DNA from: Hyphomonas johnsonii MHS-2 | GTDB lineage: Bacteria > Pseudomonadota > Alphaproteobacteria > Caulobacterales > Hyphomonadaceae | Direction of reading: 5' to 3' | DNA: 64,000 bases | NCBI RefSeq assembly: GCF_000685275.1 | Contig: NZ_ARYK01000002.1 | Span: 1 to 64,000, forward strand | Shown: piece by piece, positions 9,681 through 17,391 of the stretch | How the letters are laid out: each line of letters begins with the position of its first letter | Position numbering within the stretch: position 1 is the first letter of the stretch | Program-made: the position numbers and the translations under genes | The notes under the pieces: generated by a model | Seen by the model: the letters and a program-made list of their open reading frames with translations, nothing else | Databases searched by the model: none | Told to the model about the DNA's origin: nothing

Positions 9681-11180
9681 ATGCGCGACGTCCATCATTT
9701 CATCAATGGCAAGCAGGTCGCCGGTACGTCCGGCCGCTTTGGCGACATCTACAATCCGAATACGGGTGAGGTTCAGGCGCGGGTCCAGCTGGCGAGCGAG
9801 GCCGAGCTTGGCGCGGCCGTTGAGAGCGCGAAAGCGGCGTTCCCGGCCTGGTCGATGATGAACCCCCAGCGCCGCGCCCGCGTCCTGTTCGAGTTCAAGC
9901 GTGTGCTCGAGGCGAACATCAATGAACTGGCCGAACTCCTGTCATCCGAGCATGGCAAGGTCGTGGCAGATTCCAAAGGCGACGTGCAGCGCGGCATCGA
10001 TGTGGTCGAGTTCGCCTGCGGCATCCCGCACCTGCAGAAGGGTGAATATACCGAAGGCGCCGGTCCCGGCATCGACGTCTATTCGATGCGCCAGCCGCTC
10101 GGCGTTGTCGCCGGCATCACGCCGTTCAACTTCCCCGCCATGATCCCCTGCTGGATGTCGGCCGTGGCGATTGCCTGCGGCAACACATTCATCCTGAAGC
10201 CGTCCGAGAAGGATCCGTCGGTTCCGTTGCGCCTGGCGGAACTCTTCATGGAAGCCGGTGCCCCTGAGGGCGTGCTGAACTGCGTGCAGGGCGACAAGGT
10301 CTCGGTCGATGCGATCCTCACCCACCCTGACATCAAGGCTGTCAGCTTCGTCGGCTCGTCCGACATCGCCCAGTACGTCTATGCAACCGGAACGGCCCAC
10401 GGCAAGCGCGTCCAGGCCATGGGCGGGGCCAAGAACCACGGCATCATCATGCCCGACTGCAACATGGAGCAGGCGGTGAAGGACATTGTCGGCGCGGCCT
10501 ATGGCTCGGCCGGCGAGCGCTGCATGGCGCTGCCGGTGGCCGTCACCGTCGGCAAGAAGACCGGCGACGAGTTTGTCGAGCGCATGCTGGACGCGGCCCG
10601 CGGCCTGAAGGTCGGCATCTCGACCGATACCGAGGCGCATTACGGCCCGGTCGTGTCGGCTGCCCACAAGGCGAAGATCGAATCCTATATCCAGATGGGT
10701 GTTGATGAAGGCGCCGACCTGGTGATGGATGGACGCGGTCACACATTGCAGGGCCACGAGAACGGCTTCTTCATCGGCCCGTCCTTGTTCGACAATGTGA
10801 AACCGCACATGCAGTCCTACAAGGACGAGATCTTCGGCCCGGTGCTGCAGGTCGTACGCGCCGAAACGCTGAAGGAAGCTGCCGGGCTCGCATCCGACCA
10901 CCAGTACGGCAATGGCTGCGCCATCTTCACCTCGAATGGCCGGGCCGCGCGCGAGTTCGCCGCGCAGGTCAATGTCGGCATGGTCGGCGTCAACGTGCCG
11001 ATCCCGGTGCCGGTGTCCTATCACACGTTCGGCGGCTGGAAGCGCTCGGCCTTCGGCGATACGAACCAGCACGGGCCGGAAGGCGTCCGGTTCTGGACCA
11101 AGATCAAGACCGTCACCCAGCGCTGGCCCGAAGGCGACGAGATCGGCGACCAGGCCTTCATCATTCCGACAATGGGTTAA
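9681..11180 (+). CDS. mmsA: Methylmalonate-semialdehyde dehydrogenase (CoA-acylating)
   Basis: 499 residues, the usual length. Aldehyde dehydrogenase fold with ITPFNFPAMIPCWM, the active-site Cys in GSAGERCMALPVAV (about residue 278) and the C-terminal GGWKRSAFGD typical of MmsA. It converts methylmalonate semialdehyde plus NAD and CoA to propionyl-CoA, the last dedicated step of valine degradation. Strong RBS AGAGGAGA before the ATG. It is followed after 5 nt by an enoyl-CoA hydratase and then mmsB, a classic valine operon order. Confidence 0.93.
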   Translation: MRDVHHFINGKQVAGTSGRFGDIYNPNTGEVQARVQLASEAELGAAVESAKAAFPAWSMMNPQRRARVLFEFKRVLEANINELAELLSSEHGKVVADSKGDVQRGIDVVEFACGIPHLQKGEYTEGAGPGIDVYSMRQPLGVVAGITPFNFPAMIPCWMSAVAIACGNTFILKPSEKDPSVPLRLAELFMEAGAPEGVLNCVQGDKVSVDAILTHPDIKAVSFVGSSDIAQYVYATGTAHGKRVQAMGGAKNHGIIMPDCNMEQAVKDIVGAAYGSAGERCMALPVAVTVGKKTGDEFVERMLDAARGLKVGISTDTEAHYGPVVSAAHKAKIESYIQMGVDEGADLVMDGRGHTLQGHENGFFIGPSLFDNVKPHMQSYKDEIFGPVLQVVRAETLKEAAGLASDHQYGNGCAIFTSNGRAAREFAAQVNVGMVGVNVPIPVPVSYHTFGGWKRSAFGDTNQHGPEGVRFWTKIKTVTQRWPEGDEIGDQAFIIPTMG

Positions 11181-11185
11181 GCAAT

Positions 11186-11962
11186 ATGGCAAACTACACC
11201 ACGATCACCTTCGAGCATGGCAACCGCGTCGCCCTTGTCACGCTGAACAGACCCGACAGCCTGAATGCGCTGAACCAGGAAGTCATGAGCGAAGTTGCGC
11301 ATGTCTTCGCGGAGATCGACCGGAACAAGGACATTGCCGTCAGTGTCCTGACGGGTGAAGGCCGCGCGTTCGCCGCCGGGGCCGACATCAAGGAAATGGC
11401 CCCGCAGGGCTTCTCGGACATGTATGTCGAGGATTATTTCGCTGGCTGGGACCGGTTCGCTGCCAGCCGCAAGCCGGTCATCGCGGCCGTCAATGGCTTC
11501 GCCCTTGGCGGCGGCTGCGAACTCGCTTTGATGTGCGACCTGATCATCGCGTCGGACAAGGCGAAGTTCGGCCAACCGGAAATCAAGCTCGGCGTCACGC
11601 CCGGCATGGGCGGCTCAATCCGCCTCACCAAGGCCGTTGGCAAGGCCAAGGCCATGGACATGGTCCTCACCGGCCGCATGATCGATGGCACAGAGGCTGA
11701 TCGTATCGGGCTTGTCTCCCGCGTCGTCCCGCATGACACGCTGATGGAAGAAGCTATGAAAGCCGCGAAGGAAATCGCGTCCTACTCCCTGCCGTCCCTG
11801 ATGGCCGCCAAGGAGATGGTCGGGCGCGCCCTCGAACTGCCCACAACCGAAGGCGTCCGGTTCGAACGCCGCCTGTTCCAAGGCCTGTTCGGAACCGAAG
11901 ACCAGAAGGAAGGCATGGCTGCCTTCACCGAAAAACGCGCACCTGTATTCAAGGACCGCTAG
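11186..11962 (+). CDS. Enoyl-CoA hydratase (crotonase), valine operon
   Basis: 258 residues of the crotonase family with both catalytic glutamates of true hydratases: Glu in ALGGGCELAL and Glu in FGQPEIKLG. The oxyanion segment is FAAGADIKEM. It would hydrate methacrylyl-CoA or a similar short 2-enoyl-CoA. It starts 5 nt after mmsA and ends 9 nt before mmsB, which supports the valine/isobutyrate role. Confidence 0.9.
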   Translation: MANYTTITFEHGNRVALVTLNRPDSLNALNQEVMSEVAHVFAEIDRNKDIAVSVLTGEGRAFAAGADIKEMAPQGFSDMYVEDYFAGWDRFAASRKPVIAAVNGFALGGGCELALMCDLIIASDKAKFGQPEIKLGVTPGMGGSIRLTKAVGKAKAMDMVLTGRMIDGTEADRIGLVSRVVPHDTLMEEAMKAAKEIASYSLPSLMAAKEMVGRALELPTTEGVRFERRLFQGLFGTEDQKEGMAAFTEKRAPVFKDR

Positions 11963-11971
11963 GAGAGTCTT

Positions 11972-12862
11972 ATGACACGCATCGCTTTTATCGGTCTCGG
12001 CAACATGGGCGCCGGCATGTGCGCCAACCTGGCCAGGGCCGGCCACGCCGTCCGCGCCTTTGATCTCAACAAGGCCGCCATCGCCAACGCAGAAAATTCT
12101 GGCGCCAAAGGCGCAGCCAGCGTCGCGGAGGCCGTCGGCGATGCCGAAGTCGTCGTGTCGATGCTGCCGGCCGGCAAGCATGTTCTCAGCGTCTATTTCG
12201 ATTCCGACGGCGTCGCGGCCCATGCGCCGAAGGAGACACTCTTCCTTGATTGCTCCACCATCGCTGTGGAAGACGCGCGTGAAGCGGCCAGGCGGGCTAA
12301 AGCAGCCGGTTTCGCCATGATGGATGCCCCCGTCTCCGGCGGCACGGCCGGCGCTGACGCCGGCACGCTGACCTTCATGGTCGGCGGGCCGGATGACGGG
12401 TTTGCGCGCGCGAAACCGCTGCTCGAGGCGATGGGCAAGAACATCTTCCATGCCGGCGGCAGCGGAAACGGACAGGCCGCCAAGATCGCCAACAACATGC
12501 TGCTTGGCATTTCGATGATCGGTACGGCCGAGGCCTTCAACCTCGCCGAAAAGCTCGGCCTCGACGCGCAGACCTTTTTCGACATCTCGTCCGCCTCGTC
12601 GGGCCAGTGCTGGTCGATGACCTCCTATTGCCCCGTTCCAGGGCCTGTCCCGGCCTCCCCCGCCAACCGCGACTACAAGCCAGGATTCGCCGTCGCCATG
12701 ATGCTGAAGGACCTCCACCTCGCTGCCAGTGCGGCAAAGGGGGCCGGCGCAGACATCCGCCTCGGGGAACTCGCTGAAGCGATCTACACCCAACTCGACG
12801 AGAAGGGCTTCGGCAATCTCGATTTTTCAGGCGTCATCAAGGATGTGCGCGGCGAAATCTAG
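11972..12862 (+). CDS. mmsB: 3-hydroxyisobutyrate dehydrogenase
   Basis: 296 residues. N-terminal Rossmann motif GLGNMGAGMCANLARAGH, substrate segment DAPVSGGTAGADAGTLTFMVGG, catalytic Lys in AAKIANNMLLG and the C-terminal GYKPGF-type cofactor/substrate block (DYKPGFAVAMMLKDL). It oxidises 3-hydroxyisobutyrate to methylmalonate semialdehyde, the substrate of MmsA. RBS GGAGAG. Its TAG stop shares the palindrome CTAG with the stop of the convergent crotonase gene, so the two genes overlap by four bases. Confidence 0.93.
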   Translation: MTRIAFIGLGNMGAGMCANLARAGHAVRAFDLNKAAIANAENSGAKGAASVAEAVGDAEVVVSMLPAGKHVLSVYFDSDGVAAHAPKETLFLDCSTIAVEDAREAARRAKAAGFAMMDAPVSGGTAGADAGTLTFMVGGPDDGFARAKPLLEAMGKNIFHAGGSGNGQAAKIANNMLLGISMIGTAEAFNLAEKLGLDAQTFFDISSASSGQCWSMTSYCPVPGPVPASPANRDYKPGFAVAMMLKDLHLAASAAKGAGADIRLGELAEAIYTQLDEKGFGNLDFSGVIKDVRGEI

Positions 12863-13656
12863 CGCCCCTTGAACTCCGGCTTGCGCTTCTCGAGGATCGC
12901 GTTGACCCCTTCAATATGGTCCTCGGTCTCGTGCATCAGCGCTTGGGCTGCCGCCGACATTTCCATGATCGTGTCATAGGACGCGGTGTTCGCCTGCCGC
13001 ATCAGTGTCTTGGAAAGCCGCAGCGCCTGCGGCGGTTGCTGCGCGATCCGGTCGGCCAGTTTCATCGCCTCGTCCATCAACTGGTCAGCCGGATAGATCT
13101 CGGACACGAGCCCCCACTCTTTCGCCGTCGCCGCATCAATCACGTCTCCGGTGAACAGCAGCTGCGCCGCCCGTGAAGCGCCGATCAGGCGCGGCAGCAA
13201 CCAGGCGCCGCCGTCCCCCGGAATCAGGCCGAGCTTCAGGAAAGTCACGCCAAGCTTGGCATGGTCTGCGGCCAATCGGATATCCGCCATGCACGCGACA
13301 TCACACCCAAGACCGATCGCCGGGCCGTTGATCGCCGAAATCAGCGGCACTTCCAGATTGTAGAGCGATCGCACGATGACGTGGATATTGTCCCGATACC
13401 CGCCCCTTATGTCGTAAGGCGTGCCGCCAAACGCGCCGGACCGCTCCTTCATCGCCTTCACATCGCCGCCAGCCGAAAAGGCGCGCCCTGCCCCGGTCAG
13501 CACCGCGCACCGGATCGATTTGTCCGCCACGACTTCCGCGCACACGGCGGCGACGGCCGGGCCATCACCCGCCTGCCCCAACGCGTTCATCATGTCCGGC
13601 CGGTTCAGCGTGAGGAGCGCTATGGGTCCGCGTTTTTCGAGGAGGAGGATCGACAT
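12859..13656 (-). CDS. Crotonase-family protein (isomerase- or hydrolase-like)
   Basis: 265 residues from the ATG at 13656 (MSILLLEKRGPIALLTLNRP), with an AGGGAAA RBS. Crotonase fold with oxyanion segment RAFSAGGDVKAMKE. Neither hydratase glutamate is kept: the first position is Asp (GLGCDVACMADIRL) and the second is Leu (VTFLKLGLIPGDGG). Double-bond isomerisation, hydrolysis or another crotonase reaction is therefore more likely than simple hydration. It is convergent with mmsB and overlaps its stop. Confidence 0.85.
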   Translation of the reverse strand: MSILLLEKRGPIALLTLNRPDMMNALGQAGDGPAVAAVCAEVVADKSIRCAVLTGAGRAFSAGGDVKAMKERSGAFGGTPYDIRGGYRDNIHVIVRSLYNLEVPLISAINGPAIGLGCDVACMADIRLAADHAKLGVTFLKLGLIPGDGGAWLLPRLIGASRAAQLLFTGDVIDAATAKEWGLVSEIYPADQLMDEAMKLADRIAQQPPQALRLSKTLMRQANTASYDTIMEMSAAAQALMHETEDHIEGVNAILEKRKPEFKGR

Positions 13657-14147
13657 GCTTATTTTCCCTGCATTAGTTGATTTGTTCGCAGTGCTGGCAG
13701 GCACCACCCTGTTTGTCCACCGTACTGGCCAAATCTCGGGGCCGACGCAATTGCGCACATTTCACCACCGTCGCGATCCTGCGAGACTCTAGCCCTGCGC
13801 CGGCTCAGCCAGCCATCATTCCCACTCGATGATGAACAAGCGATGCATCCTTTAGCAAATACTGTGGATCTCAAAATGCTGTGGATATTTTTTACCTTCA
13901 GCGGGCCCGAGAACAAATTTGGATGGGGTTTCAATCCTGTAGCCTACGTACTGTGTAAGATCGAAAAGACTTTGCCACATACCGGAAACATGACTGATCC
14001 TTCATTCCAGCGAGGCCCCTGACCACCAGACAAGGCTTGAACTGTTGTCCTGACAATGGGGAACACAACTGAAGTCTCGCCGAATACACATTGGTTTTGG
14101 CATTTTTACGAGGTGATACTGCGAACTAAGTTTTCGCGAGTAGTTTC
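13657..14147. other. 491-bp gene-free stretch between valine genes and the catabolic region
   Basis: No open frame here has gene-like content. The right part (about 13840-14147) is clearly more AT-rich than its surroundings. It must hold the promoter of the crotonase gene reading left and of the DUF35 gene reading right, but I cannot fix -35/-10 boxes with confidence. It carries a guaA-3'-end-like sequence (listed separately) and two CTGTGGAT words (around 13861 and 13879). Confidence 0.6.
13816..13830 (-). other. guaA 3'-end-like sequence, possible attachment-site remnant
   Basis: Read on the minus strand this is ATCGAGTGGGAATGA, coding Ile-Glu-Trp-Glu-stop, the invariant C-terminus of GMP synthase (GuaA). 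The last 12 bases, GAGTGGGAATGA, are the core known as an integration site for guaA-targeting genomic islands. Upstream residues in this frame (HRLFI) do not resemble the rest of GuaA, so this is not a guaA gene. No integrase gene or second copy was found in the window, so chance remains possible. Confidence 0.35.
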
Positions 14148-14579
14148 ATGGATGAAACCGACAAAACACACGCCGCCCGGTCGTTGCCATTTCTGACTTT
14201 GGACAACAGGGACTTCTGGACAGGCGGCGCAAATAATCGTCTGCTGATCTATCGGTGCAACAGCTGCGCCTACTATGTGCACCCACCAACTACATTCTGC
14301 CCACGATGCGAAAGCAGGGACGTAGGCGCTCAGCCCGTTTCCGGCTTCGGTACAATTTTCAGCTTTACAATGAACTACAAGAAGTGGTTTCCTGGTCTTG
14401 ATGTCCCTTACATCATTGCCTTCGTGGTTCTTGAGGAACAGGACGACATCCGTCTGGTTTCAAACATTGTCGACTGCAACCCCGATGACGTCCGTATCGG
14501 TCAGCGCGTCAAAGTCCGGTTCGAGCAGGCGTCCGACATCTGGGTGCCCCTGTTTGCGCCCGTCGGCGATCTGTCATGA
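14148..14579 (+). CDS. DUF35/OB-fold protein with zinc ribbon, thiolase partner
   Basis: 143 residues. N-terminal helix with the conserved DNRDFWTGGANNRLLIYRC, a zinc ribbon CNSC...CPRC (about residues 40-62) and then an OB fold (GFGTIFSFTMN...DVPYIIAFVVLEEQ). In steroid side-chain degradation such proteins bind the CoA part for a thiolase-like aldolase (the ChsH2 C-terminal domain with Ltp2). Its stop overlaps the start of the thiolase-like gene by four bases (ATGA), so a stable complex is likely. Paralogous to the DUF35 protein at 53917. First gene of the large catabolic region. Confidence 0.88.
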   Translation: MDETDKTHAARSLPFLTLDNRDFWTGGANNRLLIYRCNSCAYYVHPPTTFCPRCESRDVGAQPVSGFGTIFSFTMNYKKWFPGLDVPYIIAFVVLEEQDDIRLVSNIVDCNPDDVRIGQRVKVRFEQASDIWVPLFAPVGDLS

Positions 14580-15760
14580 AGTACCCGGAGAAAAACGTCG
14601 CCATTACCGGCATTGGCCAGTCCCGCATCAGCCGGGATGCGGGCTTTTCCCCGCTTAGCCTGACGCTCGATGCTGTACTAGAAGCGATTGCCGATGCAGG
14701 TCTGGAACGGTCGGATATTGATGGCATGTCCTGCTGGCCGGGCGACTATCAGGATGCGAGCGGAATGGCACCGGTTGGCATTCCCGCTCTGCAGGATGCG
14801 CTTCGGCTCAAACTCGGCTGGTACTCCAATTGCCGGGAGACCGCAGGCCAGTTCGGCGCGATCTTCAATGCGATCGCCGCTATAAGCGCCAATCTGTGTC
14901 GCCATGTCCTGATTTTCCGGACGATGTACCAGGCAACCGCCAGGAAAACGAGCTTCGCCAACGCCAGCTTCCAGCCGGGGGGGCGCGCGTTCTGGCCATA
15001 TGACTGGTTTGCCCCCTACCACGCCTATGCTGCAGCATCGCAGCAAGCCTTGTACTTCTCGCGCTACGTCCATGAATCTGGCATCAAGCCGGAGCAGGTC
15101 GCTCAGATTGCACTGATCAGTAGGCAGAATGCCTCACTCAATCCCGCCGCGATCTATCGCACGCCTATTACGCTCGACGACTATTTCGATGCGCCGATCA
15201 TTTCTTCGCCGCTGAAGCTGTTCGATTGTGACGTGCCCATCGACGGCTCGACCGCGATCATCTTGTCCCGGGTCGACTGCGCACGCGACACGCGCAATCC
15301 CCTCACTCGGATTGAGGCAATCGGATCGAGCATGCAGTATCGCAACAGTTGGACGCAACTTGACGATCCCGCCACCCAGGCCCTTCCCGGCGTTGCCGAG
15401 ATGATGTGGGGGCGCACCGATCTATCCCCTGCCGATGTCGATGTGGCCGAACTCTATGATGGATTTTCCTTCCATACGATCAATTCGCTGGAGGCCCTGG
15501 GGTTCTGCCCGAAATTTGAAGCGGGGGCTTTTATAGACGGCGGATCTCGAATAGCACTGGACGGGGAATTACCGATCAACACGAATGGCGGTGCGCTTTC
15601 GGCGGGCCGGATGCACGCTTATGGCCAGGTCCATGAGGCGTGTGTGCAGCTATGGGGACGCGGCGAAAGACGACAGGTCGCTGGCGATCCTCGTGTGGCA
15701 GCCCTATCAACAGCAGGTGGTCCTCTGGCCGGATGCTTCCTTCTCGTCCGCGACGACTAG
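14576..15760 (+). CDS. Thiolase-like lipid-transfer protein, probable acyl-CoA retro-aldolase
   Basis: 394 residues of the thiolase superfamily (NVAITGIGQSRISRDAGFS). The usual thiolase residues are missing: where the nucleophile Cys motif NACATG is expected there is NCRETAGQFG, and the C-terminal GHP motif is replaced by NTNGGALSAGRMHAYG. It keeps VAELYDGFSFHTINSLEALGF, the Tyr-Asp block seen in Ltp-type steroid aldolases. I infer carbon-carbon cleavage of a beta-hydroxyacyl-CoA instead of thiolysis. Coupled by a four-base overlap to a DUF35 partner. Paralogous to the protein at 49648. Confidence 0.82.
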   Translation: MKYPEKNVAITGIGQSRISRDAGFSPLSLTLDAVLEAIADAGLERSDIDGMSCWPGDYQDASGMAPVGIPALQDALRLKLGWYSNCRETAGQFGAIFNAIAAISANLCRHVLIFRTMYQATARKTSFANASFQPGGRAFWPYDWFAPYHAYAAASQQALYFSRYVHESGIKPEQVAQIALISRQNASLNPAAIYRTPITLDDYFDAPIISSPLKLFDCDVPIDGSTAIILSRVDCARDTRNPLTRIEAIGSSMQYRNSWTQLDDPATQALPGVAEMMWGRTDLSPADVDVAELYDGFSFHTINSLEALGFCPKFEAGAFIDGGSRIALDGELPINTNGGALSAGRMHAYGQVHEACVQLWGRGERRQVAGDPRVAALSTAGGPLAGCFLLVRDD

Positions 15761-15913
15761 TCCGTCAGACGCATAAGATGAGCAATGCACCATCCACGCC
15801 CTCGACGATTTATGCGCTCTCGGCGCCGCACAGCGCAAACCGGAATTGGTACTTTCCAATCCACTGACCAATAGATCAGACTTGAGGCTAGGCAGATTGA
15901 AAGCGGAGCAACC

Positions 15914-16663
15914 ATGCGATTCAAGGATAAAGTAGCAATTGTCACCGGCGCGGGTCAGGGCATTGGCGCGCATTATGCCCGCGCGCTCGCCGAAGAAGGC
16001 GCAGCCGTGATTGTTGCAGAAATCAACGCCGAAACAGGCCAGAAGGCCGTGGACTCGATTGCTGCTGCTGGTGGAAAGGCGCTGTTTGTCGAAACCGATG
16101 TGAGTTCTGAAATCTCGACCATTGCGGCCGCTGAGGCGGCTTGCAAGGCATTCGGCGGCATCGACATTCTGGTCAACAATGCTGCGATCTTCGCGAACAT
16201 GAAGCGTGCGACGTGGATGGATGTCGATCTCGACTACTACAAGAAATTCATGGACGTGAACATGAACGGCATCCTCCTGATGACCCGGGCTGTTCACAAG
16301 TCGATGGAAAACCGTGGCGGCGGCGTCATCCTCAACCAGTCCTCCACGGCAGCCTGGTCTGCAGGGGGATATTACGGGTTGGCAAAGCTCGGCGTAAACG
16401 GACTGACAATAGCGCTCGCGAAGGAACTTGGTGCGAGGAACATCCGGGTCAACGGTATTGCACCGGGCCCGACGGACACTGAAGCGACACAGAACAATGT
16501 TCCGCCGGAAGTCCTGAAAATGCTTCTCGCCCAGATGCCGCTGTCCCGCATCGGCAACACACAGGACATCATCAATACAGCGCTCTTCCTCCTGTCGGAG
16601 GATGCGTCATGGGTGACCGGCCAAACCTGGTGTGTCGATGGTGGCCAGGTGCTTCGGCCTTAG
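15914..16663 (+). CDS. SDR family oxidoreductase
   Basis: 249 residues, classical short-chain dehydrogenase: TGAGQGIG cofactor motif near residue 12, NNAA near 90, catalytic YGLAK (about 155-159) and a C-terminal TGQTWCVDGGQVL. It would oxidise a secondary alcohol or hydroxyacyl-CoA, or reduce the reverse, with NAD(P). RBS GGAG five nt before the ATG. Gap of 153 bp from the thiolase-like gene; convergent with the ferredoxin gene. The exact substrate cannot be told. Confidence 0.88.
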   Translation: MRFKDKVAIVTGAGQGIGAHYARALAEEGAAVIVAEINAETGQKAVDSIAAAGGKALFVETDVSSEISTIAAAEAACKAFGGIDILVNNAAIFANMKRATWMDVDLDYYKKFMDVNMNGILLMTRAVHKSMENRGGGVILNQSSTAAWSAGGYYGLAKLGVNGLTIALAKELGARNIRVNGIAPGPTDTEATQNNVPPEVLKMLLAQMPLSRIGNTQDIINTALFLLSEDASWVTGQTWCVDGGQVLRP

Positions 16664-16721
16664 CCTGCCGAGCTTTCAGAGCTTTCAACAACACGCAGCG
16701 CCGGATGTACGTACGAGAGCC

Positions 16722-16919
16722 CTATTCATCCTCGTCGATAGACAAGATGCGCTCCGGACAGGCCCGCACGGCACGTTTGGCGAGGACTTCCCGGCCCGCT
16801 GCCACATTAATCTCAGGCGTTTCAAGATAACCCTCGTCATTCAATTCGAATAGCTCCGGAGCGACCGCAGCGCATCGGGCATGGCCCGCACAGCTTTCGA
16901 TCTTCGCCTTGATTTTCAT
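16722..16919 (-). CDS. [3Fe-4S]-type ferredoxin, probable P450 redox partner
   Basis: 65 residues from the ATG at 16919 (RBS AGGAG seven nt upstream). The cluster motif is C-A-G-H-A-R-C near residues 9-15 and a distant Cys-Pro (RACPERIL). The second Cys of a [4Fe-4S] site is His, as in the small ferredoxins that feed electrons to bacterial P450s. The P450 at 19162 is the obvious partner, about 2.2 kb away. No ferredoxin reductase lies in the window, so electrons must come from a reductase elsewhere. Acidic C-terminus (SIDEDE). Confidence 0.88.
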   Translation of the reverse strand: MKIKAKIESCAGHARCAAVAPELFELNDEGYLETPEINVAAGREVLAKRAVRACPERILSIDEDE

Positions 16920-17108
16920 GTCATGATCTCCTGCTCTGTCGGCACCTGACAGGGAGGCACCCGTTGAGGGCCTCAAACTGACTCAGGATCGCCCGCCGCG
17001 ACTAAGGCGAATACTTTGTTCAGCGCCGCAGAACCGCCATAGACCAAAGCGAGCAGCGAAAATACGATTCCCCTCGAGCATTCGGCAGAATGATCGCGAG
17101 GATACGCC

Positions 17109-17348
17109 ATGCAAGTTGATCTATCGGGCAAACGGGCGCTGGTGACAGGCTCGACGAGAGGTATCGGCCACGCCATCGCGAGGCGCCTCGCCAAAGGCGG
17201 GGCCTGCACCATCATCAACGGTCGAACCGAAGCGGCGGTGCTTGCCTCGACTGACGAGATGCAACGGCTGGTTTCGGCTGGCATATTCGAGGCCACAAGC
17301 GGCGCAACCTGGCGCGCCGACTGCGGCAACCTCACCTCGATCTCCTGA
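17109..17348 (+). pseudogene. Internally deleted SDR gene remnant
   Basis: 79 codons with a plausible RBS (GAGGA). The first about 45 residues are the N-terminus of a short-chain dehydrogenase (LSGKRALVTGSTRGIGHAIARRL...INGRTEAAV). The last about 30 (EMQRLVSAGIFEATSGATWRADCGN) match the usual C-terminal end of the same family, which reads like SPxASATTGAALRVDGGVV. The middle, including the NNAG and YxxxK catalytic region (roughly 170-190 residues), is missing and the frame is kept. It cannot be an active SDR. The Cys where family members have Gly (ADCG for VDGG) suggests drift. Confidence 0.75.
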
Positions 17349-17391
17349 CTCCCAAGCAGATGTCCTTGAATGAATAAGCCGGGCCCTGGCT

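Noticed and set aside
9942..11192. 416-codon open frame on the minus strand opposite mmsA
   Set aside because: Low-complexity His/Arg/Asp-rich translation with no family likeness; it mirrors the codon bias of mmsA, which is a certain gene.
11615..12793. 392-codon open frame on the minus strand opposite the hydratase and mmsB
   Set aside because: Runs antisense across two real genes and their junction, Gly/Arg/His-rich, no RBS or motif.
13659..13934. Small minus-strand frame in the gap before the DUF35 gene
   Set aside because: Composition is not gene-like, and it reads the guaA-like stretch in a frame other than the one giving IEWE-stop.
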